Below the pieces are notes generated by a model. That model saw only the letters and a list, made by a program, of their open reading frames with translations, ran no database searches and was not told the origin of the DNA. Below, piece after piece: positions 8,101 through 16,248 of a stretch of DNA of 18,952 nucleotides. Position numbers and translations under genes: made by a program. How positions within the stretch are numbered: position 1 is the first letter of the stretch; each line of letters begins with the position of its first letter. This stretch comes from Candidatus Heimdallarchaeota archaeon (GTDB lineage: Archaea > Asgardarchaeota > Heimdallarchaeia > Heimdallarchaeales > Kariarchaeaceae). The stretch is taken from contig JAOUKW010000025.1 of NCBI GenBank assembly GCA_029882335.1, positions 1 through 18,952 on the forward strand. Reading direction: 5' to 3'.

Positions 8101-8681
8101 TCGATCGACCATATCGAATTAATGGGTCTAATTTTAATGCTGATTTACATCCTGTTACAAGTCAATTTCACTCACTTTTAGCACCAACTTTGACTACACC
8201 CAATGGAGGTGAGAAATTAGATGGAATTGTTACCATTGAATGGGAAGCTGCATTGGATGGTCAAGATCATGAAATTCATTATAGTTTATTTATTTCTGAT
8301 GATGGTGGATCGAATTGGGGTATTTTAGCTCTTGATTTAACAGAATTATCATATTCTCTTAATACTTCTCTATATTCTGATGGAGAAAATTATCTGATTA
8401 AGGTTGTTGCTGTCGATATTTGGGGTTATGTCACTGAAGATACATCTGACGATGTTTTTGAAATTAACAATGGTTCTATTTTTGATAATATCCTTGATTT
8501 TGTTCAATCAAATCCAAAAGCTGTAGCTGCCGGACTTGTAGGTGTCATCGTTGTTGGTGGTGTAACAAGAGTAATTGGTCGAGCTAGAGGAAGAGGTAAA
8601 GCAAAGGGAAGAGGTAAAGGATCTGGAAGAAGTTCTAGCCGAGGTTCTAGTAATAGACGAGGTAGTAGACGAGGACCTTAA
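5106..8681 (+). CDS. Secreted, membrane-anchored parallel beta-helix surface protein (NosD-like)
   Basis: The 1191-residue protein starts at ATG 5106 (another ATG at 5121 gives MNFRKLAL). An N-terminal hydrophobic segment, about residues 10-30, is a signal peptide. Most of the length is dozens of NN-rich right-handed beta-helix turns (patterns such as ISNNGGYGI, NTFINNAYGI), as in NosD and pectate-lyase-like folds. The helix closes with the typical NYYSDWISPDINNDGIVD element followed by PYRI. An Ig-like domain opening TTPNGGEK follows (about 1020-1125), then one membrane helix (AVAAGLVGVIVVGGV) and a cytoplasmic tail of about 33 residues made almost only of R, G, K and S. It probably displays a carbohydrate- or surface-binding rod outside the cell. 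No operon partner. Exact ligand unknown. Confidence 0.85.
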   Translation: MIEKNMNFRKLALIYATLIIFLMGNNIALSGGMMIQPLYNDFNETLTNQIGVTNQQDSIEFAQTELAQLDYSPSAPLYIVGDAELLNHRNNYGWSGTGSVSDPIVITGLNITHASEILIYISSISYSIIIEDNYLRGLDTNYCIYSYNVTSLKITDNTIVNSKYAGVLLLYSPSNGATIHNNTFINNAYGIILEASNGHTITNNTIIHDYAAVGIFLHGSSGNTIEYNEFTNTGIYLDDFLSSKSDNQVSVMYNYVNGKPIGYFQNRANYVLNSYPYGQLIIVTSTNFYIANMNFTSAYAGLQLYYSNRMNIQTSVFNNNGYGIRILFSNDIKIQDSSFNSNSYAIYTYFTEDIFIGKLTASSSTGSNSFTGNGLAVHTHGELNATIIGNSIINGGSGIYVWNKNTNTLITDNIISNNRGYGIHINYGYYFVVFDNTISNNGGSGIIIANSEWAIVFNNDISNNGGYGIINSYSKTGVITDNVLLNNPMYFEISTGINALRQDSVMGNTLNGRPIVYIESATNPTIAADAIQVIVVDSNDVVISDLTDLVSVQVLFSNSVTISNNIFTSEIDYPLNIYRSTNLIINGNELPFGTKASLYLSNSDGIELRNNQLDSGIRFWTSAMDDFVIAASSNTINGKPIIFLIGIDGITYSDPSQVGQIFLINSNNITIENQEFLGYYGIYLYNSDNVNIVNNSFTDTVYGIYSLRSNSISINNNEFTNVIYSISIDFTNHTIIESNTIMNSALPIYVSCYAGVCTDVNVINNYIFNEEAPGGTYRYYFGGMTASAIWYAAGQYMFYNSTIIGNTIENYYGNGIKMIYNYNGLIQDNEIINNFAEGIVLWPGKGTVINRNLISGNGGHGIISFFSDNLNITENLIVNNGHSGIYLGSGSKNATITDNVISFNHIFGITARHGMSFTPRLENPDSHYIAYNIFEENKYEAIFANQIKTGSIVERNDFINNNYATTGISQVTHYTSDITFDYNYYSDWISPDINNDGIVDRPYRINGSNFNADLHPVTSQFHSLLAPTLTTPNGGEKLDGIVTIEWEAALDGQDHEIHYSLFISDDGGSNWGILALDLTELSYSLNTSLYSDGENYLIKVVAVDIWGYVTEDTSDDVFEINNGSIFDNILDFVQSNPKAVAAGLVGVIVVGGVTRVIGRARGRGKAKGRGKGSGRSSSRGSSNRRGSRRGP

Positions 8682-8692
8682 AATTGTATTAA

Positions 8693-8739
8693 CATGATGA
8701 CGAATGTATTTACAATATGTAAAATTGATTTTCATCATG
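8693..8739 (+). terminator. Nested hairpin in the 3' UTR of the beta-helix gene
   Basis: Twelve bases after the stop, CATGATGA (8693-8700) pairs perfectly with TCATCATG (8732-8739), and the loop holds a second perfect hairpin, TTTACA-ATA-TGTAAA (8709-8723). It could end transcription or stabilise the 3' end. No long T run follows directly. Confidence 0.4.
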
Positions 8740-9129
8740 GCATGATAAATATTGTATATACAAAAAAAATCATCAGACTACTCAACTATGGAAATAACAA
8801 GTGGCCCCGTAACTAATACTAACATTCATACTATATTTTAGGAATAATTTAATTCAAATAATTTAATTCAAATAATATACTTATCTATTCTAATTAATTT
8901 TCCTTCTATTCTACTTTATCCCATTTATTGAAATATTATTATTATTATTATTATTATTTTTAATTTTAATTGATTATCATTTGATGTATTCTAAGCTCGA
9001 TACTTGTTCATTTAAATTTCTTAATTCATTCAATTATTATGAGATTAAGATAATTTTACCAATGGATTTTATTAAATAAAAGTAAACAAATAAGCATAAT
9101 AATATAAATTTAGAAGGTTCCAAAATAAT
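8740..9129. other. Intergenic stretch with simple repeats
   Basis: I see no gene here. It holds a 14-bp tandem repeat (AATAATTTAATTCA at 8843-8856 and 8857-8870, with a partial third copy) and eight ATT triplets in a row (8935-8958). The promoter of the downstream TPR gene probably includes the TATA-like AATATAAATTT near 9100. Confidence 0.6.
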
Positions 9130-11460
9130 ATGGAGGTTTTGGAAAATTTATTTGATAAATTATATCAATTTCCAACTGAAGATGAGGGAAAAAATTACGA
9201 AGATCTAATGATGTCAATTAAATTTAAAGATGAAGCTGATACCAATAAATTACAATACATTGAAAGTGTGATTTTAACTTTGGATAATAAATTTAATGAG
9301 GCTATCGATTTAGTTACAGAAATATTAGAAAGGAAAGATTTGAATCTAATATATCAAAGAATATTCAAATCTTTTCTAGTTAGGATATATCTTGAAATAG
9401 GTAAATATAAAGAAGCAGAAATCTATTATCAACAAGTCATTAATTTGGATGAAAGAAGCGTTGATTTTACTGATTTTATATGTAAATTAGAATTAATTCA
9501 ATTTCAAAAAAGTTCAGGTAACTTAAATTTAATTAAAGAGGAGTTTGATGATGCAATTAAGAGTTATAACCGTGCACTTAGTTTACTTGGAGATGAAAAA
9601 AATAAAAACAATGTATTCTTAAATATACGATCAAGTATTTATGGGAATATTGCACTCTATTATGATTATAATGGAGACATTGATATTGCTCTAACTTATC
9701 ATTTTAAGTCTCTAGATATAAGTAAACAACAGAATAATTTCAGAAAAAGTGCAAATGATCTCAATAATATAGGAGTAATATATTTTCTTCAAGGTAAATT
9801 GAATTTGTCCCTAAGTTATCATAACCAGAGTTTAAATATTCATCAAAAGAAAAAACATATACATCAGATAGCAGCACCTTTGTCAAATATTGGTACAATA
9901 TATAGATTAGTGGGAGATTTGAAATTAGCATTAGAATTTCAACAATCTGCTTTAAGATATTCACTAGATGTTGAAAATTATACTGAGGCTTCAAATATAC
10001 AAATTGAATTGGGTAAAATATTCCGTGCTAAAATGGAATATAAAGAATCAATAAACCATTTTGATAAAGCTTTAGATTACTTAAACAAAGAATTATCTGG
10101 TGAATTAAAGCTTAGAATAATAATATTTGAAAAATTAATAACCATTTTAGAAATGAATGATGAAGACTTAATTACAGAAACTATGATTTTATTAGATCCG
10201 TCGGATTCAAAATCAAAAAATATTTGGATAATAAGTAAATTAGGTCAAGCATTAGTAAATAAGCAAAAGAATTCATTTGATTCTCTGTCAAAGGCACAGA
10301 GTATTCTTGAAAATATAATTGAGGATAAATTGTTTAATTTTGAATATTACATACTTGCGTTGACCCATCTGATTGATCTAGAACTTTATGAAATGGAAAT
10401 GCTTAAACTATATAATTTTACAGATAAACTAACTAGTAATATTGAATTATTGAAGAAACTTTCTAAAGATAGTAATTCAAAAATATTGGAGATTTGGTGT
10501 AAGATATTTGATATTAGAAAGGATTTAATTAAAGGTGATGTAATTTCAGCACTTAATTCGTTAAATTATTCGTTATCACTGGCAGAATCTTATAACATAA
10601 CTGATGTGATTGATAAATTATCAGGATTAAACGATCTAATCATTTCTCGTGTAATACAAACAAAGTTAACATCAACAGAGAATAACATGAATGTTGAACC
10701 AATAGGAGAATTACGATTAAAGTTAGATGGTAATATTCAAAGTACTAAATTTGAAACAGACATTGAAATCCCTCATCATTTTGTTATATTAGATCAACAT
10801 TATCAAATTATTACAAATATATACCTCCACAATGCAGAAGAATATTTCAAGGATTTAGAGAAAGTTTTATCTGATTTTCAAAAAATAAGATCTATGATGC
10901 CCGAATTGGATAAATTGGGTAAAATAATTTTAAATGAATTAAATATATCATATAGTTTTGTCAAATCATTTATTGTTTTATACATTTATACAGGTAATCC
11001 ACTAGCTGGTAAGATTAGATTTGAAATGTTATTTAATTTAGTTAAATCCATAATTATTAAACATAGTAATGATACACGTATTAATCCTAATTCCATCAAG
11101 AATTTAATAAATAGACTTGTTAGTAATGTAATACAACCAGTAGATAAAGAAATTGTAGTAGATCTGATTGATTTCAAGGATATTAACCTAAAAGAAAATT
11201 TAAAGATTATTTTTGATCCGATTAGATTGGCCATATTAAAACATCTCACAATTTTTAATCGATTTATCGCATCTGAGTTTAGGACGATGTTAAAAGTCAA
11301 CTGGAGTACTTTTAATTGGCATATTAAAATTCTAAGTGATAATAAATTAGTTGAGGAAACAAAGGAAATAGTAGGAACAAAAGTTGTACGGATCATCCAT
11401 TTTACATTTCATGGGGTTAATCAATATAAAAAAGTAAAATACTTTATGGATAATTTATAA
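9130..11460 (+). CDS. TPR protein with C-terminal winged-helix DNA-binding domain
   Basis: The 776-residue protein carries about six tetratricopeptide repeats over residues 60-340, for example DLNNIGVIYFLQGKLNLSLS and PLSNIGTIYRLVGDLKLALE, which form a protein-binding superhelix. A longer helical middle follows. The last 86 residues (from about 691, LKIIFDPIRLAILKHL, then WSTFNWHIKILSDNKLVEE) form an ArsR-like winged helix, whose recognition helix is near WSTFNWHIKIL. It is probably a transcription regulator that senses a partner protein through its TPRs; target unknown. There is no membrane segment. It converges with the EF-hand gene, the stops being 10 bp apart. Such TPR-plus-winged-helix proteins are, to my knowledge, frequent in Asgard archaea. 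Confidence 0.8.
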   Translation: MEVLENLFDKLYQFPTEDEGKNYEDLMMSIKFKDEADTNKLQYIESVILTLDNKFNEAIDLVTEILERKDLNLIYQRIFKSFLVRIYLEIGKYKEAEIYYQQVINLDERSVDFTDFICKLELIQFQKSSGNLNLIKEEFDDAIKSYNRALSLLGDEKNKNNVFLNIRSSIYGNIALYYDYNGDIDIALTYHFKSLDISKQQNNFRKSANDLNNIGVIYFLQGKLNLSLSYHNQSLNIHQKKKHIHQIAAPLSNIGTIYRLVGDLKLALEFQQSALRYSLDVENYTEASNIQIELGKIFRAKMEYKESINHFDKALDYLNKELSGELKLRIIIFEKLITILEMNDEDLITETMILLDPSDSKSKNIWIISKLGQALVNKQKNSFDSLSKAQSILENIIEDKLFNFEYYILALTHLIDLELYEMEMLKLYNFTDKLTSNIELLKKLSKDSNSKILEIWCKIFDIRKDLIKGDVISALNSLNYSLSLAESYNITDVIDKLSGLNDLIISRVIQTKLTSTENNMNVEPIGELRLKLDGNIQSTKFETDIEIPHHFVILDQHYQIITNIYLHNAEEYFKDLEKVLSDFQKIRSMMPELDKLGKIILNELNISYSFVKSFIVLYIYTGNPLAGKIRFEMLFNLVKSIIIKHSNDTRINPNSIKNLINRLVSNVIQPVDKEIVVDLIDFKDINLKENLKIIFDPIRLAILKHLTIFNRFIASEFRTMLKVNWSTFNWHIKILSDNKLVEETKEIVGTKVVRIIHFTFHGVNQYKKVKYFMDNL

Positions 11461-11470
11461 CTATGTTATT

Positions 11471-12043
11471 TTATTTATTACCGATACAGTCTCCTGTATC
11501 AAGTGGTCCAAACCATAAATTTCCAAGAGCTGTTTTATCATTACTTAAGAAAAACTCTATAGCTAATTGTTGTGCATCATCAATTGTTATTTTTCCCTCT
11601 TTATTGAGTAATTTTCGATAATGATTTTCAATATCAACAATTTCTCTCCCAAATCCTGTTAAGAATATTTTGTAATTATCAAAACTAAATAGGTTTTCTT
11701 CCTCATCAAACAAAATTATTGACATAAATGCTTTTCCAAAATCTAAAATTAACTTTTCAATCTCTTGAGGAAATTTCAATAAATCAAACCAATAAGATAA
11801 AAAATCATCATACCTAATTTTATCATCATCATCAATATCTGCATATTTAAGTGTATTTTCCCAGAAATCCAAATATAAATTGTATAGATTAAAATATTCT
11901 GGAGTTTCCTTATTTATACCTTTCAAATGTACAAATTTATCCACTACCTTCTTAAAATCATTTACCTCAATTTTACCATCATTATCTGAGTCAAACAAAC
12001 AAAAAAATATTTTAAGTTTATGTTCTTGAAACTCAGTAACCAT
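11471..12043 (-). CDS. EF-hand calcium-binding protein (calexcitin/calerythrin type)
   Basis: This 190-residue protein has four EF-hand positions. The first loop, DSDNDGKIEVND (18-29), is complete except for Asp in place of Glu at position 12. The second, DIDDDDKIRYDD (69-80), lacks the central glycine. The third (113-124) and fourth (around 145-156, NKEGKITIDD) have lost several ligands. The closing GNLWFGPLD matches the end of sarcoplasmic-type calcium-binding proteins. It should be a cytosolic calcium sensor or buffer with two working sites. The ATG at 12043 has no ribosome site, so its transcript may be nearly leaderless. It diverges from the CRISPR array leader, so the 645-bp gap serves both. 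A second EF-hand loop occurs in the protease at 16249-16992. Confidence 0.85.
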   Translation of the reverse strand: MVTEFQEHKLKIFFCLFDSDNDGKIEVNDFKKVVDKFVHLKGINKETPEYFNLYNLYLDFWENTLKYADIDDDDKIRYDDFLSYWFDLLKFPQEIEKLILDFGKAFMSIILFDEEENLFSFDNYKIFLTGFGREIVDIENHYRKLLNKEGKITIDDAQQLAIEFFLSNDKTALGNLWFGPLDTGDCIGNK

Positions 12044-12688
12044 AATTAAGACATTATCTTATTTTACTTAAACATTTCCGATAAAAATTTAATAAAACAA
12101 TCAATTTATACAAGTTCACCTTTCTTTGTACAGATGGATATGAAAATCATTAAGTCTAGTTCTATTATTTAGAGCACATATCTTGTCAAGATCCAAGTGA
12201 TTTTATTGGAGATTATGGAGATTAACCATTCATATGTGAAGGTGTGGTATAGAAATAATTTTGTTCCTTTGTAATTATCCATTCTAACAATATGTGCTTT
12301 TTATGTTGGTAATACCAATCAAGTTTGAAGCAACATTTAATTTCGGTGTAAGTAATATGAATGATGCAGTGTGCATAAATTTCAATCAAATATTTGGTAT
12401 TAATTCGAATGCTGAATTTATGATTAGTAAGCTACTGCACTCATTAAATAAGAAAATACTTAATCGAACGGAATTATTTGGAGTTTTAAATGGAATAGAA
12501 AACTGTAGGCAAAAAATAGGTTGTATGTGTGGTTGGCTTAATAACCAATTCGATTCAAGCATGTTGCAAATTTACCCCCTAAATTTACAGTCGACAAGTT
12601 CGAGATCCGCGTTTTCCAAGTGGCGAATCTCGCAGTCACTTTTTTCTAGACCATTGTATGGAGGTCTGGAGATGATAAAAACATAACG
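12044..12688 (+). promoter_or_regulatory. Leader of the main CRISPR array
   Basis: No protein gene is credible here; a 130-codon open frame (12294-12686) has no family look and runs into the first repeat. The repeat tag ATTGAAAC faces rightward and the decayed repeats lie at the right end, so this side is the leader, where new spacers enter and array transcription starts. The last 120 bp are richer in G and C than their surroundings and contain three dyads, listed separately. It also carries the upstream region of the divergent EF-hand gene. Confidence 0.65.
12568..12670 (+). promoter_or_regulatory. Three consecutive dyads at the array-proximal leader
   Basis: First, AAATTTA-CCCCC-TAAATTT (12568-12586) is perfect. 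Second, CGAGAT-C-CGC (12601-12610) pairs with GCG-A-ATCTCG (12623-12632) with one mismatch. Third, TCTAGACC (12645-12652) pairs with GGTCTGGA (12663-12670) with one G-T. The last ends 18 bp before repeat 1. They may be binding sites for integration or transcription factors, or RNA hairpins. Confidence 0.5.
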
Positions 12689-14303
12689 GTCACAATTGAG
12701 AAATACCTAGTAATAGGATTGAAACGGATCTGTTGCATGGGCTGCACAAAAATTGACTGAAAAGTCACAATTGAGAAATACCTAGTAATAGGATTGAAAC
12801 ATAGGATTTACAATATTTGTCTGTCTCGAATTCATCAAGTCACAATTGAGAAATACCTAGTAATAGGATTGAAACTTACTTCCAGCAGAGGTAGTTGATG
12901 TTGCACAACAAAGTCACAATTGAGAAATACCTAGTAATAGGATTGAAACCTTTTACTTTTGTCATGCTACTTCCTCCGCTGATATGTCACAATTGAGAAA
13001 TACCTAGTAATAGGATTGAAACTTCCGAACAAAGCCGCAAACACTAAAAATATCATAATGTCACAATTGAGAAATACCTAGTAATAGGATTGAAACCAAA
13101 AGTGGCACCTACCATTCCCCCTCTGTCCTCAATTGTCACAATTGAGAAATACCTAGTAATAGGATTGAAACGATCAAGTAAGCTCTTTGCTTTTTTTAAT
13201 TTTTTATTTGTCACAATTGAGAAATACCTAGTAATAGGATTGAAACACGGAGTATCAAAAGGATCATTATTTAGAAGATTATATGTCACAATTGAGAAAT
13301 ACCTAGTAATAGGATTGAAACGGAAGATATAATTTAGATCAAGATATCAAGGATCTAATGTCACAATTGAGAAATACCTAGTAATAGGATTGAAACAATT
13401 TATTAAAAACAGAGCCTAAGTTAATATAAGTAGGTCACAATTGAGAAATACCTAGTAATAGGATTGAAACTCATCGTTACGTACTATCTTTCTCCACATC
13501 GGGCGGAAGAGTCACAATTGAGAAATACCTAGTAATAGGATTGAAACATGAGATTAAGGAATTATTTTCTAAAGTGCTAAATGAAGGTCACAATTGAGAA
13601 ATACCTAGTAATAGGATTGAAACGAACATCTTTATTACCCATTTGTTCAAAAATGATATCATGGTCACAATTGAGAAATACCTAGTAATAGGATTGAAAC
13701 TAGGTCTCTGCAATTAACTGTCCTTCATTATAGAAACTCGTCACAATTGAGAAATACCTAGTAATAGGATTGAAACAATAAAATGGAATACGATATCCAG
13801 AGAAAATTCTAGATAGTCACAATTGAGAAATACCTAGTAATAGGATTGAAACCTGTTATGATCCACATAAGCATCAGACCAAGCATTGGTCACAATTGAG
13901 AAATACCTAGTAATAGGATTGAAACTTGAGGCATGTTATCCCACGGCATCGCCACGCGAATCAGTCACAATTGAGAAATACCTAGTAATAGGATTGAAAC
14001 CAAGATATACGTTTCGGTAAAGAAATAGTTCAATATTGTCACAATTGAGAAATACCTAGTAATAGGATTGAAACTCCTGATCTATCCCAAGGGTCGCTTG
14101 GAAGAACACCGAAGTCACAATTGAGAAATACCTAGTAATAGGATTGAAACCCAATTTTTAGGACTAGACAGTAAGACAGACAAAACACAAAGTCACAATT
14201 GAGAAATACCTAGTAATAGGATTGAAACATACTCTAATTGTTCCTCCTTGTGGAGTTGCACTAAAAGTCACAATTGAGAAATACCTAGTAATAGGATTGA
14301 AAC
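12689..14303 (+). CRISPR. Main CRISPR array: 22 identical 37-bp repeats, 21 spacers
   Basis: Each repeat starts GTCACAATTGAGAAATA, continues with the hairpin CCTA-GTAA-TAGG, and ends ATTGAAAC. Cutting after the hairpin leaves the eight-base tag typical of type I crRNAs. Copies start at 12689, 12764, 12839, 12913, 12986, 13060, 13135, 13210, 13285, 13360, 13434, 13511, 13587, 13664, 13740, 13816, 13889, 13964, 14038, 14114, 14192 and 14267; by eye they are identical. Spacers are 36-41 nt, all different, and more GC-rich than the host in several cases (for example 13926-13963), suggesting foreign origin. The cas6-cas8b-cas7 set in this window is the natural partner. Open frames that cross the array are repeat artefacts. 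Confidence 0.99.
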
Positions 14304-14342
14304 AATATTTCTTGTTGGTTTTCCTGTGGATAGAAAATTTTA

Positions 14343-14454
14343 GTAACAATCAGTAAAACCTAGTAATAGGTTTGAAACAACACCTTTTTGTCGTAGATAT
14401 ATGAATTATTATGTCTAGTAACAAAGCAATTAAATCTAGTTATAGGATTAACCC
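14343..14454 (+). repeat. Two decayed repeats at the old end of the array
   Basis: After a 39-nt spacer, 14343-14378 is a 36-nt copy with a one-base deletion and several changes but still ending TTTGAAAC. After another 39 nt, 14418-14454 aligns ungapped at 24 of 37 and keeps TATAGGATTAAC. The preserved spacing shows that both were once true repeats. This gradient marks the leader-distal end. Confidence 0.85.
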
Positions 14455-14496
14455 TTCTTTTTATCCGTTCAATTTTCAGTTCATTTTACTTTGTAT

Positions 14497-14646
14497 TCAA
14501 TAAATCCTTACTTCATCTAAATCAGGATCTATTTCAAGTGTCATTCTGATCATCTCCTTTGCACCATTTCCATCTCCTAATTCGAGTAAAACCTTTTCCC
14601 AACCAAGATAGGTTTCTTCATCAAACAATTGAGTTCTACAATCATT
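14497..14646 (-). pseudogene. Fragment resembling a TPR protein C-terminus
   Basis: An open frame of 49 codons reads LFDEETYLGWEKVLLELGDG and then AKEMIRMTLEIDPDLDEVRIY before TGA. The helix-turn-helix with LEIDPDLDE is typical of the last tetratricopeptide repeat of a longer protein. There is no ATG (only TTG at 14628), and the frame is closed upstream by TAA, next to the broken PIN gene. I take it as the tail of a lost gene stranded between the array and the PIN gene; a tiny real gene is less likely. Confidence 0.4.
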
Positions 14647-15013
14647 TTAGTTGGTTCATTCTTTCATCAAAGGTAAGATATTCTAATTGCATCTTTTTAG
14701 CAAATTAAATTATATTTGCATCTACAATACTAAAAAATGGATGGGTTGAAAGTATTGGTAACGTTTCATTAAATGTAATATCATCATTGTATAATATCTT
14801 GATTTTTTCACTATGTTGAAACATATCTAATGTTGCCGTGGCAACTTTAATTCCTGCTTTTCTTAGTAAAAAGGAGTAAACTTCTATAATAATATAATCT
14901 GTAACAAAGATTTGATTATTCTTTATAATCTCAGGAATCAACTCTCTAGCTTTTGAATGAAATTTATCCCTTTCATACTTAAGAGTTATCCAAATTACAC
15001 TATCAATTATCAA
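14642..15013 (-). pseudogene. PIN-domain (VapC-like) nuclease interrupted by an in-frame TAA
   Basis: The frame starts at TTG 15013 and carries PIN-domain acids Asp4 (MIID), Glu44 (IIIEVYSF) and Asp98 (FSIVDANII). A TAA at 14705-14707 stops it after 102 residues. Reading on in the same frame gives FAKKMQLEYLTFDERMNQLK and then TGA at 14642, exactly the missing end of a PIN domain, including the fourth acid in TFDERM. So one base change probably truncated a 123-codon RNase toxin, and the short product should lack a full active site. The start overlaps the stop of the winged-helix gene by 4 nt (TTGA), as in toxin-antitoxin operons. Sequencing error or read-through would be the other explanations. 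Confidence 0.7.
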
Positions 15014-15534
15014 TGAATCACATTATGCTCTATAACACTATTTGAATCTTCATCTCCAGATATTGTAGTTACTAACCATTTATCTAATGGATCGACCTTC
15101 ATATTAGAAATCTTATTGGTTTTTACATCATCTATTTCATTATTTTTCAATAACATTTGGATTCCAGAAATTTGTACTATGACTTCATCATTTATCACGG
15201 AAGTAATCTCTTTTAAATAAGTTACAGTATCAATTATTGAACTATAATCTTGATAATTCTCATAATTCTTACTAATTTGATTAATTTGCTCCAAAATAGA
15301 AATAACTCTTTTATTAAGAACTTTTACATAATTATTTAATTCTTCTTCATTTTTTATAAGGAAATAGCCTCTTGATGTCCCTGCTACCGGCAATTTAAAA
15401 AGATGGATACAATTCATAATATATTGCCTAATTATTACATTACTAGGTCCTGGATCAATTTGTAATATGCTTGCAATTTCTGCTGATGTGATAGGCATTT
15501 TAGCCTCTTCAAGAATTTTTCTTATCTTAGTCAA
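15010..15534 (-). CDS. Winged-helix protein, putative antitoxin/regulator of the PIN gene
   Basis: The 174-residue protein starts with TTG at 15534; there is no upstream in-frame ATG, and the next ATG (residue 13, MPITSAEI) would clip the domain. Residues 1-80 form a winged helix: ITSAEIASILQID is the first helix-turn-helix part, the wing is GTSRGYFLIKNEEE, followed by KRVISILEQI. This pattern occurs in DNA-binding domains of phage and plasmid proteins as well. The rest is helical, probably for dimerising, and acidic at the end. It overlaps the PIN gene by 4 nt, so the two are co-translated. Antitoxin function is inferred from that pairing alone. Confidence 0.65.
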   Translation of the reverse strand: MTKIRKILEEAKMPITSAEIASILQIDPGPSNVIIRQYIMNCIHLFKLPVAGTSRGYFLIKNEEELNNYVKVLNKRVISILEQINQISKNYENYQDYSSIIDTVTYLKEITSVINDEVIVQISGIQMLLKNNEIDDVKTNKISNMKVDPLDKWLVTTISGDEDSNSVIEHNVIH

Positions 15535-16248
15535 TATCGATTTTTCATATTATTTAATCATCATTAAGTAGGAGCAATAATTTACTTAATGGGTTGACTT
15601 TGTAGACAACTACACTAACAACATGTCTAAAATAGTCCATGTTTGAATCACATTTAAACAAATAACAAATTTAACGATACCTCAAATGAATCAATTAATA
15701 GCGTCTTTATCTTTATTTCAGGTTGATTTATCTTCGATTTAAGATTGAATTTTTGAATATTCAATTGTATATGATTTTAAGTAATTAATTGTAAATCTTT
15801 TAATTACTACTTCTGTAGTAATCTATTAACTATAGCAATAATTTTCTCCATATTCAAGAGAAGGGAATCAATCTTAGGCACCTTAGTAAATTTTGTCTAT
15901 ACAATTTTAATAGCTTAATATTTTGTACGTCGATCCAGTCAACCTCTCCACTAAATATTAAATTAATTAGAAGAATTTTGAACAAACTTTGAATTATAAA
16001 ACTATGTGTTAGTTATCCAGATATTGTCAATCAATTGGTGTATTAATCAAATATATTTAATACAATTAATTAACTAATATAATAATTCGTTTGTCATTGA
16101 GTAACTTCACAATTTGTTGTTTTTAGATTATATTCAAGTAATACTTAAGAATTTGTCTAAAAAAATGACAAATTATTTACGAGATCGACTAGATCGATTG
16201 TAAGTAATAAGAAATTCTAATATATGATTTTATTTTTTGTACAGTTGG
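15535..16248. other. Divergent intergenic region with several dyads
   Basis: No gene is supported in these 714 bp. Visible structure: TTTGTCATT (16090-16098) is the inverse of AATGACAAA (16164-16172); ATCGA-CTAGA-TCGAT is a dyad at 16184-16198, about 50 bp before the protease start; and TCGATCCAGTCAA (15930-15942) recurs directly at 17029-17041 on the other side of the protease gene. These could be control sites for the two divergent genes. Confidence 0.45.

Noticed and set aside
8508..8738. A Ser/Thr-rich minus-strand frame at the end of the beta-helix gene
   Set aside because: It is the antisense shadow of the Arg/Gly-rich tail.
10986..11396. A 136-codon minus-strand frame inside the TPR gene
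   Set aside because: Antisense shadow of the winged-helix coding region.
12294..12686. A 130-codon open frame in the array leader
   Set aside because: No family resemblance, no ribosome site, overlap with leader dyads, and an end touching the first repeat.
13053..13332. Open frames on both strands inside the array encoding repeated FNPITRYFSIVT or VTIEKYLVIGLK
   Set aside because: They are translations of the 37-bp CRISPR repeat, not proteins. The frame at 14164-14349 is the same artefact.
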